A stretch of DNA of 64,000 nucleotides, taken from contig JALQYQ010000016.1 of NCBI GenBank assembly GCA_023262855.1, forward strand, positions 21,483 through 85,482, given 5' to 3'. Origin of the DNA: Crocinitomicaceae bacterium (GTDB lineage Bacteria > Bacteroidota > Bacteroidia > Flavobacteriales_D > Crocinitomicaceae). Below are positions 16,550 to 25,719 of this stretch, piece after piece; within the stretch, counting starts at the first letter, position 1, and every line of letters starts with the position of its first letter. Position numbers and translations under genes: made by a program. The notes beneath the pieces were generated by a model that saw only the letters and a list, made by a program, of their open reading frames with translations, was not told the origin of the DNA and did no database searches.

Positions 16550-16690
16550 TAACGCAGAGATTTTGAGTCTGCGTTGCACAGAGGTCGCTGAGATAATTGG
16601 CAATTGAACGGTCTTCAACAAAATCCATCAAAAAGAACTATTTTCCGAAGTAAACATGAATTTTTATCATCTGTGCATCTCACGGTGTGG
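16550..16690. repeat. Degenerate intergenic repeat remnants
   Basis: CGCAGA-N9-TCTGCG forms a hairpin near 16554-16574. The word GCACAGA just after it is matched by TCTGTGC about 90 bp downstream. The composition (CGCAGAG, CACAGAGG, CTGAGAT) resembles word-like repeats common between Bacteroidetes genes. No open frame is supported here. Confidence 0.4.
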
Positions 16691-16722
16691 CTAAACTTAA
16701 CAAGGATGCAAATCTGAATCAC

Positions 16723-16754
16723 AAAAAAAAGGCCGACTTGCGCCGACCTTTCTT
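16723..16754 (-). terminator. Intrinsic terminator with GCAA tetraloop
   Basis: On the minus strand AAAGGUCGGC pairs with GUCGGCCUUU (two G-U pairs) around a GCAA loop and is followed by a U-run. It lies 15 bp after the stop codon of the large T9SS protein. Confidence 0.85.
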
Positions 16755-16768
16755 TCAGAAATAAGGAA

Positions 16769-19700
16769 TTAGTGTTTGATTAACTCCTTTGTATAAACTT
16801 GATCTTTGGTAATGATTTTAACGATGTAGTTTCCAGAAGGAACGTGAGAAAGATTTACTTGCGCTTCAGCAAACGTACCTGTTGCATTCATCACTTCTGA
16901 ATGAACTGGTCTTCCCATCATGTCGTAAATAATCAAATTGGCTTCGTTTCCAACATAACCGCTTACTTCAATCATGGCAATTCCATTCGTAGGATTCGGG
17001 AAGATTGCAATTTCATGTGCTAATTCTTCTTCTTTCACGCCTAATCCAAATCCAACTGAGAAATTATATCTGTGGTAATTTCCCCAATCAGACGGGAAGA
17101 ATTCTATGTAACTTCCTCCTACTTTTCGTAATCGGAATGTTCCTGTTGTTTCACCTTCCACTTGACTTGAATACCAGAATCCAATTCCATCACTGTCGGT
17201 ATCTTCAATGATTACGCTGTAACAACCTGGAGCTAAATCAAATGTATCCTTGTATTGCGTGTTGTTTGTTAAACCTGTGCGCTCGAACAAAATATTACCT
17301 GAAGCATCTTCCAAACGGTATTTATTTTCACTCGCTTTGTTGTTTGTAGTGCACCAAATAAAGAAAGGTCCATCAATCATTTCAGGGGCTTCAAATTTCG
17401 TGTTTAAGTGATTGTTTTGATCGTATTCATCCAAATCTGGATAACCTTCAATCGCATACAATTGCACATGAAACGTTTGCTCACCAGAATAATCTCTCCA
17501 CCATGCCAAGTCAGTCACAGGAATTTCAACCGTTTCTTTTTCTAAGAATGCTAAATTTCCTGTCCACTCATACTCTAACCAATCGCCATAAGAAATCCAA
17601 CAACGAATGATACATTTTGTCAATGGTTGTTCACCTGTATTTTGAATAACAACTCTTGGATTTGAGCATGTTGGATTCCACTTGCGGTAATATTCCCAAT
17701 TATTTGGATTCAAGATATCAATCACAGCCGCATCATGTTGAAAGTTTGGAGCTGAGTATGAAATTAAATCCATTGCTACAATGTAGTTTCCACTTGCTTG
17801 ACCTGGATCATTTGCTGGAACATTATTGATTACATAATCAATTTTAACTGTGTCTCCAGTTACAAATGGTGTCACTTCAAATTCATTTTCACGTACTTGA
17901 TCTCCCGGACACCAACCTTCGCGTGCATACGGCCATGTTCCACCTTGTGAAATATTTGGATTATCACCACATTGTGTAGTTTGCCAAATGTTCCAGTTGA
18001 AACGAGAAACTCCATCGATTTTAATTTGGTGATCATTTGGAACCCATTCACAACATGCGCCGTTTCCAACTTGTCCATGTCCAGATAAACGCGTTTTAAT
18101 TTTGAACATTTCAGAACTGTCAGCCAATGGAATAGATACTTCTTGCAAGTCTGTATCGTTTGCCATGTTTGAGAATTGGTACGATCTGAAATCCGACCAA
18201 ATCGGTTCACGCTTGTGCACATCACGCGGCGGAATCCCTTCAATAAATGCAAATTTCAAGTCAACTAATTCTTGCGTGTTGTGCGCTGCTAAATCAACCG
18301 TATCTTTCAAATATTGTTGGTAGTCTGTTACATCATAAATCCAATAGAAACCGTTTGGACCTAAATCAAATTGAATTCCATAAGGCGTGATGTAACGCGC
18401 AATTTCAACATCATGAATTAATTCAAATGGCGGATTGTAATGAATAATTTGTTCGTTTGTAAGAGTAGTTGCACCTGTAAAAGGCGTTTGAGAAACCACA
18501 GAACCATTCACGTCGTATACAATTTCATCACCTGATTCAAGAACTACTTCTGCATTTACAATTTCGAAATGATATCCTACAGTTTGCTCTTCGAAAATCA
18601 CAGTTGGTTCTTTAACCACTTTTTCTAATTCTTCTGTTGCAACTACTGCTCCAGCTACTGTTCCTTGTCCAAGAGAAATTTGAGGACGCGCTGTCGCTTG
18701 TTGAACTCCTGCGTTTGGATAATCATCTGAAACAAACATTCCTTTTTCAGAAGGCATTAACAAATAATCGTTTTGAGATAAATCTGAAGCATATTCATGG
18801 TTATCAAAATCGTAATACACCAATAAATCAGCCCAGTTAGGATGTGATGCATCAGGTTTTTGATTCATGTAAGCTTGAATCGTTGCTTGAGGCAGCGCTG
18901 CATCATAAATTTGGAAATCGTCAATGCGACCTTTCCACATATACGCTTGATTCCAATTCGAACCAAGTACCATTCTATGAATATATCCTACTGCTCTATT
19001 TTTTCCAGTACCAGAATGCCACAAAACACCATTTTTATAGATAAACATTTCGCCAGTGCTTTGTTTTTTAACAAACGCCCAGTGATTCCAGGTGTTATCC
19101 ATTTCTGTTGCCGTCATCAATTTATTGATTCGATCATAGCCATTTCCTTCACCTGCATCGAAATACATTGTGTTATCGCTCCAAGGCATATGAATGTTTA
19201 CGATTCGATTGTTGTTATTATCGTATGCTTCAAGAATTGAGGTATTTGTTCCAGCAGAACCATTTCCTTTCGACCAAAAAGAAATTGTCATTTCTCCGCC
19301 CATTGTAAAATCTGACAACTCTAACATCGTATGATTTGTACCATCAAATTCAATTGCTCCATTCAACGAATTGTAGAAAACAGCAGATTGATTTGAAATT
19401 GTTTCGCTATTGAACGCCAACGAATTCAATGCATCTTGTGTATTTTCAAAGTAGAATTCAATGATGATATTATCTGTTCCATTCCATGCAAATGGCTGAT
19501 AGAACAATAAATCATTTTGTCCAACACTTAATTCTGGTTGACTTCCATTTGCCCCATGTGCAGCGTCATATACTTCTGTAAAACCTGTTTTGTGAAAGGC
19601 TGTTAAATTAGCGTCAGTCGTTGCTTTTAATGAAATTGTAGGATATTTCAATTCGCCATTTACCGTCAAGGTATTCACGTATAAACTTAACGATTGAATA

Positions 19701-20236
19701 TCTCCAGGTGTAATTCCAGCTGCCGCTAATTCTGAAGCTGTAAGCAACATTTGAAAACGACCTCCATTGTTTGTTACATCGAATGGAAATGGAGTAACTG
19801 TGTTTGAAGCATTGACATTGTGCTGTGTTAAAGATGCACCTGAACGATTGTGTTCAACGCGCACATACGAATCCGTTTGCGCATATGGCAAGGAATTGTA
19901 TTGAATTGTCGCCGGTGAAGTTAAGTTCGCTGTATAACGATTTCCATTTACTTGAACTGAATCAAAAACACCTGTATGATCAAAAACACGTGTATAAGTT
20001 AAGTAATCCCACTCACCACAATTGTATTGATCCCATGTTGTTAATGGACTACATTTCAATTTGTAATACATCAACACTTTCTCAAAGCGTTTATCATTTA
20101 ACTCTTGAGGAAATGGGAAATCCGCACGACGCGTTGTGATTGAATCGAACGTAAAGGTTTGCACCCACGTTGTGTCTTGTGCAACCAAGTTTCCAAGCGG
20201 AATCAGCGCACAAACTAACAGTAATCGTTTTAACAT
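16769..20236 (-). CDS. Large T9SS-secreted protein with LamG-like and PNGase F-like domains
   Basis: The 1155-residue protein has a signal peptide (MLKRLLLVCALIPLGNLVAQ). A LamG/concanavalin-like domain covers about residues 290-450 (EFDGTNHTMLELSDFTMGGE, then WNHWAFVKK, then GRIDDFQIYDAAL). A region about 640-860 resembles peptide-N-glycosidase F, with CCEWVPNDHQIKIDG and EGWCPGDQVREN; GWCPG is a PNGase F hallmark. The C-terminus is a type A sorting domain (IFPNPTNGIAMIEV ... VPSGNYIVKIITKDQ). It is probably exported through T9SS and attached to or released from the surface. Whether it retains amidase activity on N-glycans is not settled, since many such proteins keep only the fold. Confidence 0.85.
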   Translation of the reverse strand: MLKRLLLVCALIPLGNLVAQDTTWVQTFTFDSITTRRADFPFPQELNDKRFEKVLMYYKLKCSPLTTWDQYNCGEWDYLTYTRVFDHTGVFDSVQVNGNRYTANLTSPATIQYNSLPYAQTDSYVRVEHNRSGASLTQHNVNASNTVTPFPFDVTNNGGRFQMLLTASELAAAGITPGDIQSLSLYVNTLTVNGELKYPTISLKATTDANLTAFHKTGFTEVYDAAHGANGSQPELSVGQNDLLFYQPFAWNGTDNIIIEFYFENTQDALNSLAFNSETISNQSAVFYNSLNGAIEFDGTNHTMLELSDFTMGGEMTISFWSKGNGSAGTNTSILEAYDNNNNRIVNIHMPWSDNTMYFDAGEGNGYDRINKLMTATEMDNTWNHWAFVKKQSTGEMFIYKNGVLWHSGTGKNRAVGYIHRMVLGSNWNQAYMWKGRIDDFQIYDAALPQATIQAYMNQKPDASHPNWADLLVYYDFDNHEYASDLSQNDYLLMPSEKGMFVSDDYPNAGVQQATARPQISLGQGTVAGAVVATEELEKVVKEPTVIFEEQTVGYHFEIVNAEVVLESGDEIVYDVNGSVVSQTPFTGATTLTNEQIIHYNPPFELIHDVEIARYITPYGIQFDLGPNGFYWIYDVTDYQQYLKDTVDLAAHNTQELVDLKFAFIEGIPPRDVHKREPIWSDFRSYQFSNMANDTDLQEVSIPLADSSEMFKIKTRLSGHGQVGNGACCEWVPNDHQIKIDGVSRFNWNIWQTTQCGDNPNISQGGTWPYAREGWCPGDQVRENEFEVTPFVTGDTVKIDYVINNVPANDPGQASGNYIVAMDLISYSAPNFQHDAAVIDILNPNNWEYYRKWNPTCSNPRVVIQNTGEQPLTKCIIRCWISYGDWLEYEWTGNLAFLEKETVEIPVTDLAWWRDYSGEQTFHVQLYAIEGYPDLDEYDQNNHLNTKFEAPEMIDGPFFIWCTTNNKASENKYRLEDASGNILFERTGLTNNTQYKDTFDLAPGCYSVIIEDTDSDGIGFWYSSQVEGETTGTFRLRKVGGSYIEFFPSDWGNYHRYNFSVGFGLGVKEEELAHEIAIFPNPTNGIAMIEVSGYVGNEANLIIYDMMGRPVHSEVMNATGTFAEAQVNLSHVPSGNYIVKIITKDQVYTKELIKH

Positions 20237-20253
20237 AAGCTAATTGTTTGCAT

Positions 20254-20261
20254 CAAATATA
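20254..20261 (-). promoter_or_regulatory. -7 box (TATATTTG) for the large T9SS gene
   Basis: Exact TAnnTTTG on the minus strand, 17 bp before the ATG at 20236. No clear -33 element. Confidence 0.4.
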
Positions 20262-20335
20262 CGCAAAGCATTCTTTTTTAGAAAAACGATTTAGTTACGA
20301 AAATGGAAAAGTCTTGGAAAGCTACGTTGGATTTG

Positions 20336-20408
20336 TGATTCATGATTCATGATTCATGATTCATGATTTGTAATTTGTGATTATCCACTTCGGCGCTTGT
20401 GATTCGTG
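20336..20408. repeat. Heptad tandem repeat (TGATTCA family)
   Basis: TGATTCA occurs in direct tandem copies with drift to TGATTTG and TGATTCG along the stretch, between the TerB-like gene and the large T9SS gene. It has no coding potential. Confidence 0.8.
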
Positions 20409-20409
20409 A

Positions 20410-20796
20410 TTAGTATGCTTTCAGGAGAAGTTCGATGCGTGAGAGCAAAACCAATTCTGCTTTGTTGAGTTGATTGAAGGCTGCGGCGGTTTTGATGCAG
20501 ATAGTCACAATGAAGTTGTTCATTCCAGGTGTAAAGCGTTCTCTATTTTCATCGTAGACTTCTTTGAACAAGCGAAAAGCTTCTTCGGAGTCGACCTTTT
20601 TTTCATCGAGTACGACCATCATTTTGTCAATAAAATCCAAGGCGCGAACTCCGAATGGATCTTCGTGATCTGCTAATATTTTCCAATTTTCATTGATGAT
20701 ATCGTGTACAATTTGCTTTTCTTCGGGCGACACATGTTTGTCCGCACTTGCAACGGCATATACAATAAATCCGATGGCTTTCGCTACTTGTTCCAT
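20410..20796 (-). CDS. TerB-like helical protein
   Basis: The 128-residue protein is all-helical in appearance. It begins MEQVAKAIGFIVYAVASADK followed by HVSPEEKQIVHDII, the AxADxxVSxEE pattern of TerB/DjlA-type domains, in which acidic residues bind metal. The family name comes from tellurite resistance, but most stand-alone members have no proven role. It is cytosolic and monocistronic. The start at 20796 is the first ATG. Confidence 0.7.
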   Translation of the reverse strand: MEQVAKAIGFIVYAVASADKHVSPEEKQIVHDIINENWKILADHEDPFGVRALDFIDKMMVVLDEKKVDSEEAFRLFKEVYDENRERFTPGMNNFIVTICIKTAAAFNQLNKAELVLLSRIELLLKAY

Positions 20797-20844
20797 TTGG
20801 GCTTGTTTTAAGTAAAGAAACGAAAAAATGTCATATGATTTGAA

Positions 20845-20930
20845 TGATGAGTGATAAACGATAAACGATGAGAGTTAAGAGATAAGTTAGGAACCTAGAT
20901 CATTTGAACATTTTAACCTTTGAACCTTTT
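20845..20930. repeat. Word-like intergenic repeats (ACGATAAACGATG and TTTGAAC families)
   Basis: ATAAACG occurs twice in a row followed by a drifted copy, and then CATTTGAACATTTTAACC is followed by TTTGAACCTTTTAATC. These are two different short repeat families in one gap between the M14 peptidase stop and the TerB-like gene. Confidence 0.7.
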
Positions 20931-20932
20931 AA

Positions 20933-22669
20933 TCAATCCTTCCTCAACCCAATCGGCAACAGGTAATAACTCTCTTCAAATAAATCGCTGTTTTTGTAGA
21001 TGAAATACAATTGATCCCATTGCGATTCGCGGAAGGATTTGTCAGATGCTTTCATCAACTCCAATTGTTCTTTTATCCACGGTTTTTCCTTAAGAATTTC
21101 CACAGCCTTTTCTTCAAAAACATAGGGCGAGAAATACTCTTTTTGTTGTAAATAGCTATCGAAAAAGTTCCATCGGAAGTAACTATCCTCGGCACGTGAA
21201 ATAAAAATGGAAAGCAAGAAATTACGCTGATACTGATTCGTTGGAATCAACACATCTCCTTTTTTGAAATGTTGTTCAACCAATTCCTCTTTCGATTTCA
21301 CTTCATTGTGGTAAAAATGTCCTTCGTAGGGCTTTCCATAACTTTTGAATTCCGACAAACGTTCCTGCGAAATCTGAATAATTGTATCTTTTTCAAAACG
21401 GGTGAACTGAACCTGGTTTGCGACCAAACGTTCAATTACCTCATCACACTGACTTCCAACAATAAAATACGATGGAATCACAACTGAATCTTTTGCTTGA
21501 TAGGTATGGAAATAAGGAATGTATTTTTCATACGGACGATCTTCGTGGTATTTCAAACGTGGTAAACCTGTCACTGGACTCGGTGGATTCGTAAACTCAA
21601 ATCCTTTAAATAAAATCGAATCTTTCTTTTCCGTCAATTGATATCCAAATTCAAATTGCTTGTCCTTTTGCCAATAATTACGTGCTTCCGCTCGTGCAAA
21701 TTCGATTTCTTTGGAATGCGTTCCCGCGTAGACAATCAAATCGAAAATGAAATCATGTGTTGCCTCTACTCGTTGAGGAAATGGTTTCAACATGTGTGTT
21801 TCGACCGTAAAACTCACCGCATCAAACAAGGAAGCATAACCCATGGCATATCGCGGTAAGTCATTAAACGCATGCATTCCTTCTTCCGGTGTTTCTTTCA
21901 GTAATTCAACATAGGGAAATAAATCCCATTTCTTTTTCTTTAAACTTTTCGTCAACGAAGGAATCACTTTATCATAGGTCAAGGAGCATAAACTTGGTGC
22001 CAATCGTTCTTTCATCGAAGAAATGTAAGTCAAGGTATATTGATAATCGGCTCCGTTCGAAACATGTGTATCCACAAACACATCAGGATCCAATGCGTGA
22101 TAAATTGTTGCAAAGGTGAAGGCATTTTTTGAATCCATTTTGATGAAATCACGGTTCAAATCCAAGTTTTGTGCATTTCCTCTAAATCCATATTCTTCAG
22201 GACCATTCTGATTCGCACGACTATTCGAAGAACGATTCATCATTCCACCAACGTTGTATGCAGGAATAAAGGCAATCACTGGTAATCCATCCGTTTTCTT
22301 ACCATTCTTAATCCAATTATCCAACCAAATTAAACAGGCATTCACACCATCTGGTTCTCCCGCATGAATGGCATTGTTTACCAAAAGTGTTGTTGAAGTG
22401 CGCGCTTTTTGAAAGGTTTTCAAAGAATCTTGTGCGCCGTTAACAATACATACATAAATTGGAAGTCCGTAATCTGATTCTCCCATTGCATACAACTCGA
22501 TTTCTTTGTGTTGCGCATCCAATTTCTTGTAATAGGAAATTAGTTCAGGATACGTTGGAGAAGTGTTTTGGGTCCATTGCGCATTTAGAACTGGAGCATA
22601 GAACATGGAACATAGAACATAGACAAGTCCGTGTAGAAAAATCCGTTTTGTTGAAATTGAAAATACCAT
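20933..22669 (-). CDS. M14-family zinc carboxypeptidase-like exported protein
   Basis: Starting at the ATG at 22669 gives 578 residues with a signal peptide ending APVLNAQ. The zinc ligands of M14 peptidases are visible: H102 and E105 in NNAIHAGEPDG and H202 in VDTHVSNGADYQ. The substrate-binding LNRDF lies near 171-175 and a catalytic-type Glu in SFTVETHMLKP. The C-terminal 250 residues are an additional domain without a recognised family. The product is probably periplasmic or on the surface and degrades peptides. Oddly, the signal-peptide codons contain the short repeat words described under findings. Confidence 0.87.
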   Translation of the reverse strand: MVFSISTKRIFLHGLVYVLCSMFYAPVLNAQWTQNTSPTYPELISYYKKLDAQHKEIELYAMGESDYGLPIYVCIVNGAQDSLKTFQKARTSTTLLVNNAIHAGEPDGVNACLIWLDNWIKNGKKTDGLPVIAFIPAYNVGGMMNRSSNSRANQNGPEEYGFRGNAQNLDLNRDFIKMDSKNAFTFATIYHALDPDVFVDTHVSNGADYQYTLTYISSMKERLAPSLCSLTYDKVIPSLTKSLKKKKWDLFPYVELLKETPEEGMHAFNDLPRYAMGYASLFDAVSFTVETHMLKPFPQRVEATHDFIFDLIVYAGTHSKEIEFARAEARNYWQKDKQFEFGYQLTEKKDSILFKGFEFTNPPSPVTGLPRLKYHEDRPYEKYIPYFHTYQAKDSVVIPSYFIVGSQCDEVIERLVANQVQFTRFEKDTIIQISQERLSEFKSYGKPYEGHFYHNEVKSKEELVEQHFKKGDVLIPTNQYQRNFLLSIFISRAEDSYFRWNFFDSYLQQKEYFSPYVFEEKAVEILKEKPWIKEQLELMKASDKSFRESQWDQLYFIYKNSDLFEESYYLLPIGLRKD

Positions 22670-22769
22670 GCGACTAAAATAATGAAAAGCAAAATTCAAA
22701 AATCGAGCGCTAAGCTTTTTCTTTTTTTGCTACATCTCGAAGCGATTTATCCCAAACAACTAAAATGTT

Positions 22770-22777
22770 TACCTTTG
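22770..22777 (+). promoter_or_regulatory. -7 box (TACCTTTG) directly before trmD
   Basis: Exact TAnnTTTG ending 4 bp before the trmD ATG. With the usual distance to the start site the mRNA would begin at or next to the ATG, that is, be leaderless. Confidence 0.5.
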
Positions 22778-22781
22778 CGCC

Positions 22782-23459
22782 ATGCGAATTGATATCCTTA
22801 CGGTTCTTCCACAATTGTTGGAAAGTCCATTTTCAGCTTCTATCATGCAACGTGCGCAAGACAAAGGCCATGTTGAAATTCACGTACACAACATTCGTGA
22901 TTACTCGACCAACAAGCACAAAAATGTGGATGATTACCAATACGGCGGCGGTGCTGGAATGGTCATGTCGATTGAACCAATTGCTGCAATCATTGAAAAA
23001 TTGAAAGCTGAACGCAATTATGATGAAATCATTTACATGACGCCAGATGGTGAATTGTTCGAACAAGGGATGTGCAATCAATTGTCGTTAAGTGAAAATA
23101 TTATGATTTTGTGCGGACATTACAAAGGTGTCGATGAACGTGTTCGCGAACATTACATCACCAAAGAAATTTCCATTGGTTCGTATGTGCTTTCTGGCGG
23201 TGAATTAGCTGCAGCGGTTGTAGTTGATGCAGTAGTTCGTTTGATTCCTGGCGTTTTGAATGATGAAACGTCTGCTTTGACTGATAGTTTTCAAGATAAT
23301 TTGCTTTCTCCCCCTGTTTATACGCGTCCACCAGAATTCAAAGGAATGAAAGTTCCAGACGTTTTGCTTTCAGGTGATTTTGCGAAAATTGAAAAATGGC
23401 GTGAAGATCAAGCCTTGAAGAGAACGCAGGAAAGACGTCCAGATCTTCTGGATTCATGA
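22782..23459 (+). CDS. trmD: tRNA (guanine-N1)-methyltransferase
   Basis: The 225-residue protein has the SPOUT-class TrmD features: [17 protein letters not shown] at the N-terminus, [20 protein letters not shown] near residue 38-57, the SAM knot [13 protein letters not shown] and [14 protein letters not shown]. It methylates G37 of tRNAs with G at position 36 and prevents frameshifting. The C-terminal part is standard ([20 protein letters not shown]). Unlike many bacteria it is not linked to rpsP/rimM/rplS here, but heads a run with two other tRNA genes. Confidence 0.96.
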   Translation: MRIDILTVLPQLLESPFSASIMQRAQDKGHVEIHVHNIRDYSTNKHKNVDDYQYGGGAGMVMSIEPIAAIIEKLKAERNYDEIIYMTPDGELFEQGMCNQLSLSENIMILCGHYKGVDERVREHYITKEISIGSYVLSGGELAAAVVVDAVVRLIPGVLNDETSALTDSFQDNLLSPPVYTRPPEFKGMKVPDVLLSGDFAKIEKWREDQALKRTQERRPDLLDS

Positions 23460-23508
23460 TTTATTATTTATAATTCGTGATTTTTGAAGGTTGATTAAAT
23501 AATGTAAA

Positions 23509-24063
23509 ATGAATTTAGAACAGACGATAGAACAACTGAAAAACGGTGGAACGATTTTGTATCCGAGTGATACGATTTGGGGATTGGGATGTGATGCTAC
23601 GAACGAAGAAGCGTGTCAGAGCATTTTAGCGATTAAAAACCGTCCAGAAGAAAAAAGTTTTATCATTTTAGTGGACAGCATCGGCATGTTAGAGAAATAT
23701 GTTCCTGACTTTCATCAAGTTTGTTACGATTTGATTGATTACGCTGAAAAGCCATTAACAATCATTTATCCATCTGCAAAAGGCTTGGCTCCAAGTGTTC
23801 TCGCAAAAGACGGAACGATTGGCATCCGCATTACGAAAGATCCAACGTGTTTAAAGTTGATTCGTTCCATGCACAAACCGTTGGTGAGTACTTCTGCTAA
23901 TTTATCAGGACAAGCAAATCCTAAATCCTTCAAAGAAATTGATGAAACAATCAAATCAAGCGTTGACGCGGTGTTAGAATTGCGCTTAGACGAACAAATG
24001 ACAACTCCTTCTCAAATCATTAAGATTTCATTGGATGGTTCTGTGGTTGTTATTAGACGTTAA
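23509..24063 (+). CDS. Sua5/YciO/YrdC-family L-threonylcarbamoyladenylate synthase
   Basis: The 184-residue protein shows the YrdC signatures: GGTILYPSDTIWGLGCDA near 13-30, IKNRPEEKSFIILV and LVSTSANLSGQANP near 125-138. It forms threonylcarbamoyl-AMP, the precursor of t6A37 in ANN-decoding tRNAs. It has the short TsaC form without the Sua5 C-terminal domain. It lies 49 bp after trmD, so two consecutive genes act on tRNA position 37. A YciO-type paralogue without proven synthase activity remains possible. Confidence 0.88.
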   Translation: MNLEQTIEQLKNGGTILYPSDTIWGLGCDATNEEACQSILAIKNRPEEKSFIILVDSIGMLEKYVPDFHQVCYDLIDYAEKPLTIIYPSAKGLAPSVLAKDGTIGIRITKDPTCLKLIRSMHKPLVSTSANLSGQANPKSFKEIDETIKSSVDAVLELRLDEQMTTPSQIIKISLDGSVVVIRR

Positions 24064-24115
24064 GACTTTATGACGGTAGGACTTTAAGACAAAGGACTGC
24101 AAGACTTTAAGATAT
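24064..24115. repeat. Word-like repeat (GACTTTAAGAC family)
   Basis: AAGACTTTATGACGGTAGG is followed by ACTTTAAGACAAAGGACTGC and AAGACTTTAAGATATT: three drifted copies of one motif just after the YrdC-family stop codon. Confidence 0.75.
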
Positions 24116-24229
24116 TAGAATAATAAATATCATTTTTTCATTGATAACGAGTCCAACAGCGCCGCGGTCTATGCTCCATTCTCCATAATCAACTCTTGCC
24201 TCTGCTCCTTAAAGTTCTAGAATCTTTAA

Positions 24230-24237
24230 TATATTTG
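24230..24237 (+). promoter_or_regulatory. -7 box (TATATTTG) directly before the CCA-adding enzyme gene
   Basis: Exact TAnnTTTG ending 5 bp before the ATG at 24243, implying a leaderless or nearly leaderless mRNA. The same bases contain an in-frame GTG (24237) that cannot be the start if this is the promoter. Confidence 0.5.
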
Positions 24238-24242
24238 TGCCA

Positions 24243-25679
24243 ATGTCAAAAAATTACGCAGCATTTCTTAAACATCCTGTTTTCAAGGTAGCATCACAAA
24301 TTGTTACAGAAAACAATCTTGAAGCCTATGTAATTGGTGGATTTGTGCGCGATTTAATTCTCGAGCGTCCATCAAAAGATATTGATATTGTTGTCGTTGG
24401 TTCTGGTTTGGATTTAGCAAAATTGTGTGCTGATAAATTGCGTGTTAAAAAAGTTTCTTTCTTTCACAACTTCGGTACAGCACAGTTTAAATACAAAGAT
24501 TTAGATGTTGAATTTGTTGGTGCCCGAAAAGAATCCTATCGCTCAGATTCACGCAAACCATTGGTTGAAAATGGAACATTGGCAGATGACCAAAATCGTC
24601 GCGATTTCACAATCAACGCAATGGCTTTATCGCTTCATGCTTCAAATTTTGGTGATTTAATTGACCCGTTTAATGGAATGGATGATTTGGAAAAAGGAAT
24701 TATTCGAACACCTTTAGATCCAGATACAACCTACAGTGATGATCCATTGCGTATGATGCGAGCAATTCGTTTTGCTACCCAATTGGATTTCAAAATAGAA
24801 TCAAAAAGTTTACAAGCAATTCTTGATAATTCGGAACGTTTGGACATCATTTCAGTTGAACGAACGATGGACGAATGCAACAAGATTATTCTGAGTGGCC
24901 AACCATCTCGCGGGTTCAAACTCTTGCATTCAACGAAATTATTACAACGTTTCTTCCCTGAAATGACCGATTTGTGTGGTATTGAAACCATCAATGGAAA
25001 AACGCACAAGGACAATTTCTACCATACTTTGGAAGTATTGGATAATATTTCTGAAAACACCGATAATTTATGGTTGCGTTGGGCTGCAATCCTGCATGAT
25101 ATTGCAAAGCCACCAACAAAACGCTTTGATCCGGAAACAGGTTGGACTTTCCACGGACATGAAGATTTGGGTGCACGCATGACACCTCGTATTTTTAAGC
25201 GTTTGAAGTTACCATTGGATCATAAAATGAAATATGTGCAGAAATTAGTGCGTTTGCATTTACGCCCAATCGCCTTGGTAAAAGGTTCTGTTACTGATTC
25301 GGCCATCCGACGTTTATTGAATGAGGCCGGAGATGACATTGATGATTTAATGACCTTGTGTAACGCCGATATTACTTCGAAAAACGAATTCAAGGTTAAA
25401 AAATACCGTAAGAATTTCGAATTGGTAATGGAGAAACTGAAAGCTGTTGAAGAGAAAGACCGCATTCGTAATTTCCAACCACCCGTTTCAGGAGAAATGA
25501 TCATGCAGACGTTCAATTTAGGACCTTGTGCAGAAATTGGAACAATCAAATCGCGCATTAAAGAAGCAATTTTAGAAGGAGAGATTCCAAACGAGCCTGA
25601 AGCAGCAATCCAACTCATGTTGAAAATCGCAGATGAATTAGGTTTGACACTAGTGAATCAACCGAGTTTCGCGAAATAA
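24243..25679 (+). CDS. cca: CCA tRNA nucleotidyltransferase / poly(A) polymerase-family protein with HD domain
   Basis: The 478-residue protein starts with the class II nucleotidyltransferase head: VIGGFVRDLILERPSKDIDI carries the GG and DxD motifs, RRDFTINAMAL the next motif, and DDPLRMMRAIRFATQL the neck. An HD domain follows (LRWAAILHDIAKP and TFHGHEDLG). It adds or repairs the 3' CCA of tRNAs; HD-bearing forms may also remove a 2',3'-cyclic phosphate. The ATG at 24243 is chosen over a GTG two codons earlier because that GTG overlaps the promoter box. Confidence 0.9.
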   Translation: MSKNYAAFLKHPVFKVASQIVTENNLEAYVIGGFVRDLILERPSKDIDIVVVGSGLDLAKLCADKLRVKKVSFFHNFGTAQFKYKDLDVEFVGARKESYRSDSRKPLVENGTLADDQNRRDFTINAMALSLHASNFGDLIDPFNGMDDLEKGIIRTPLDPDTTYSDDPLRMMRAIRFATQLDFKIESKSLQAILDNSERLDIISVERTMDECNKIILSGQPSRGFKLLHSTKLLQRFFPEMTDLCGIETINGKTHKDNFYHTLEVLDNISENTDNLWLRWAAILHDIAKPPTKRFDPETGWTFHGHEDLGARMTPRIFKRLKLPLDHKMKYVQKLVRLHLRPIALVKGSVTDSAIRRLLNEAGDDIDDLMTLCNADITSKNEFKVKKYRKNFELVMEKLKAVEEKDRIRNFQPPVSGEMIMQTFNLGPCAEIGTIKSRIKEAILEGEIPNEPEAAIQLMLKIADELGLTLVNQPSFAK

Positions 25680-25719
25680 TTTTAATTTTACAAAAAAGTA
25701 AAACCCAACACGTTTAACA

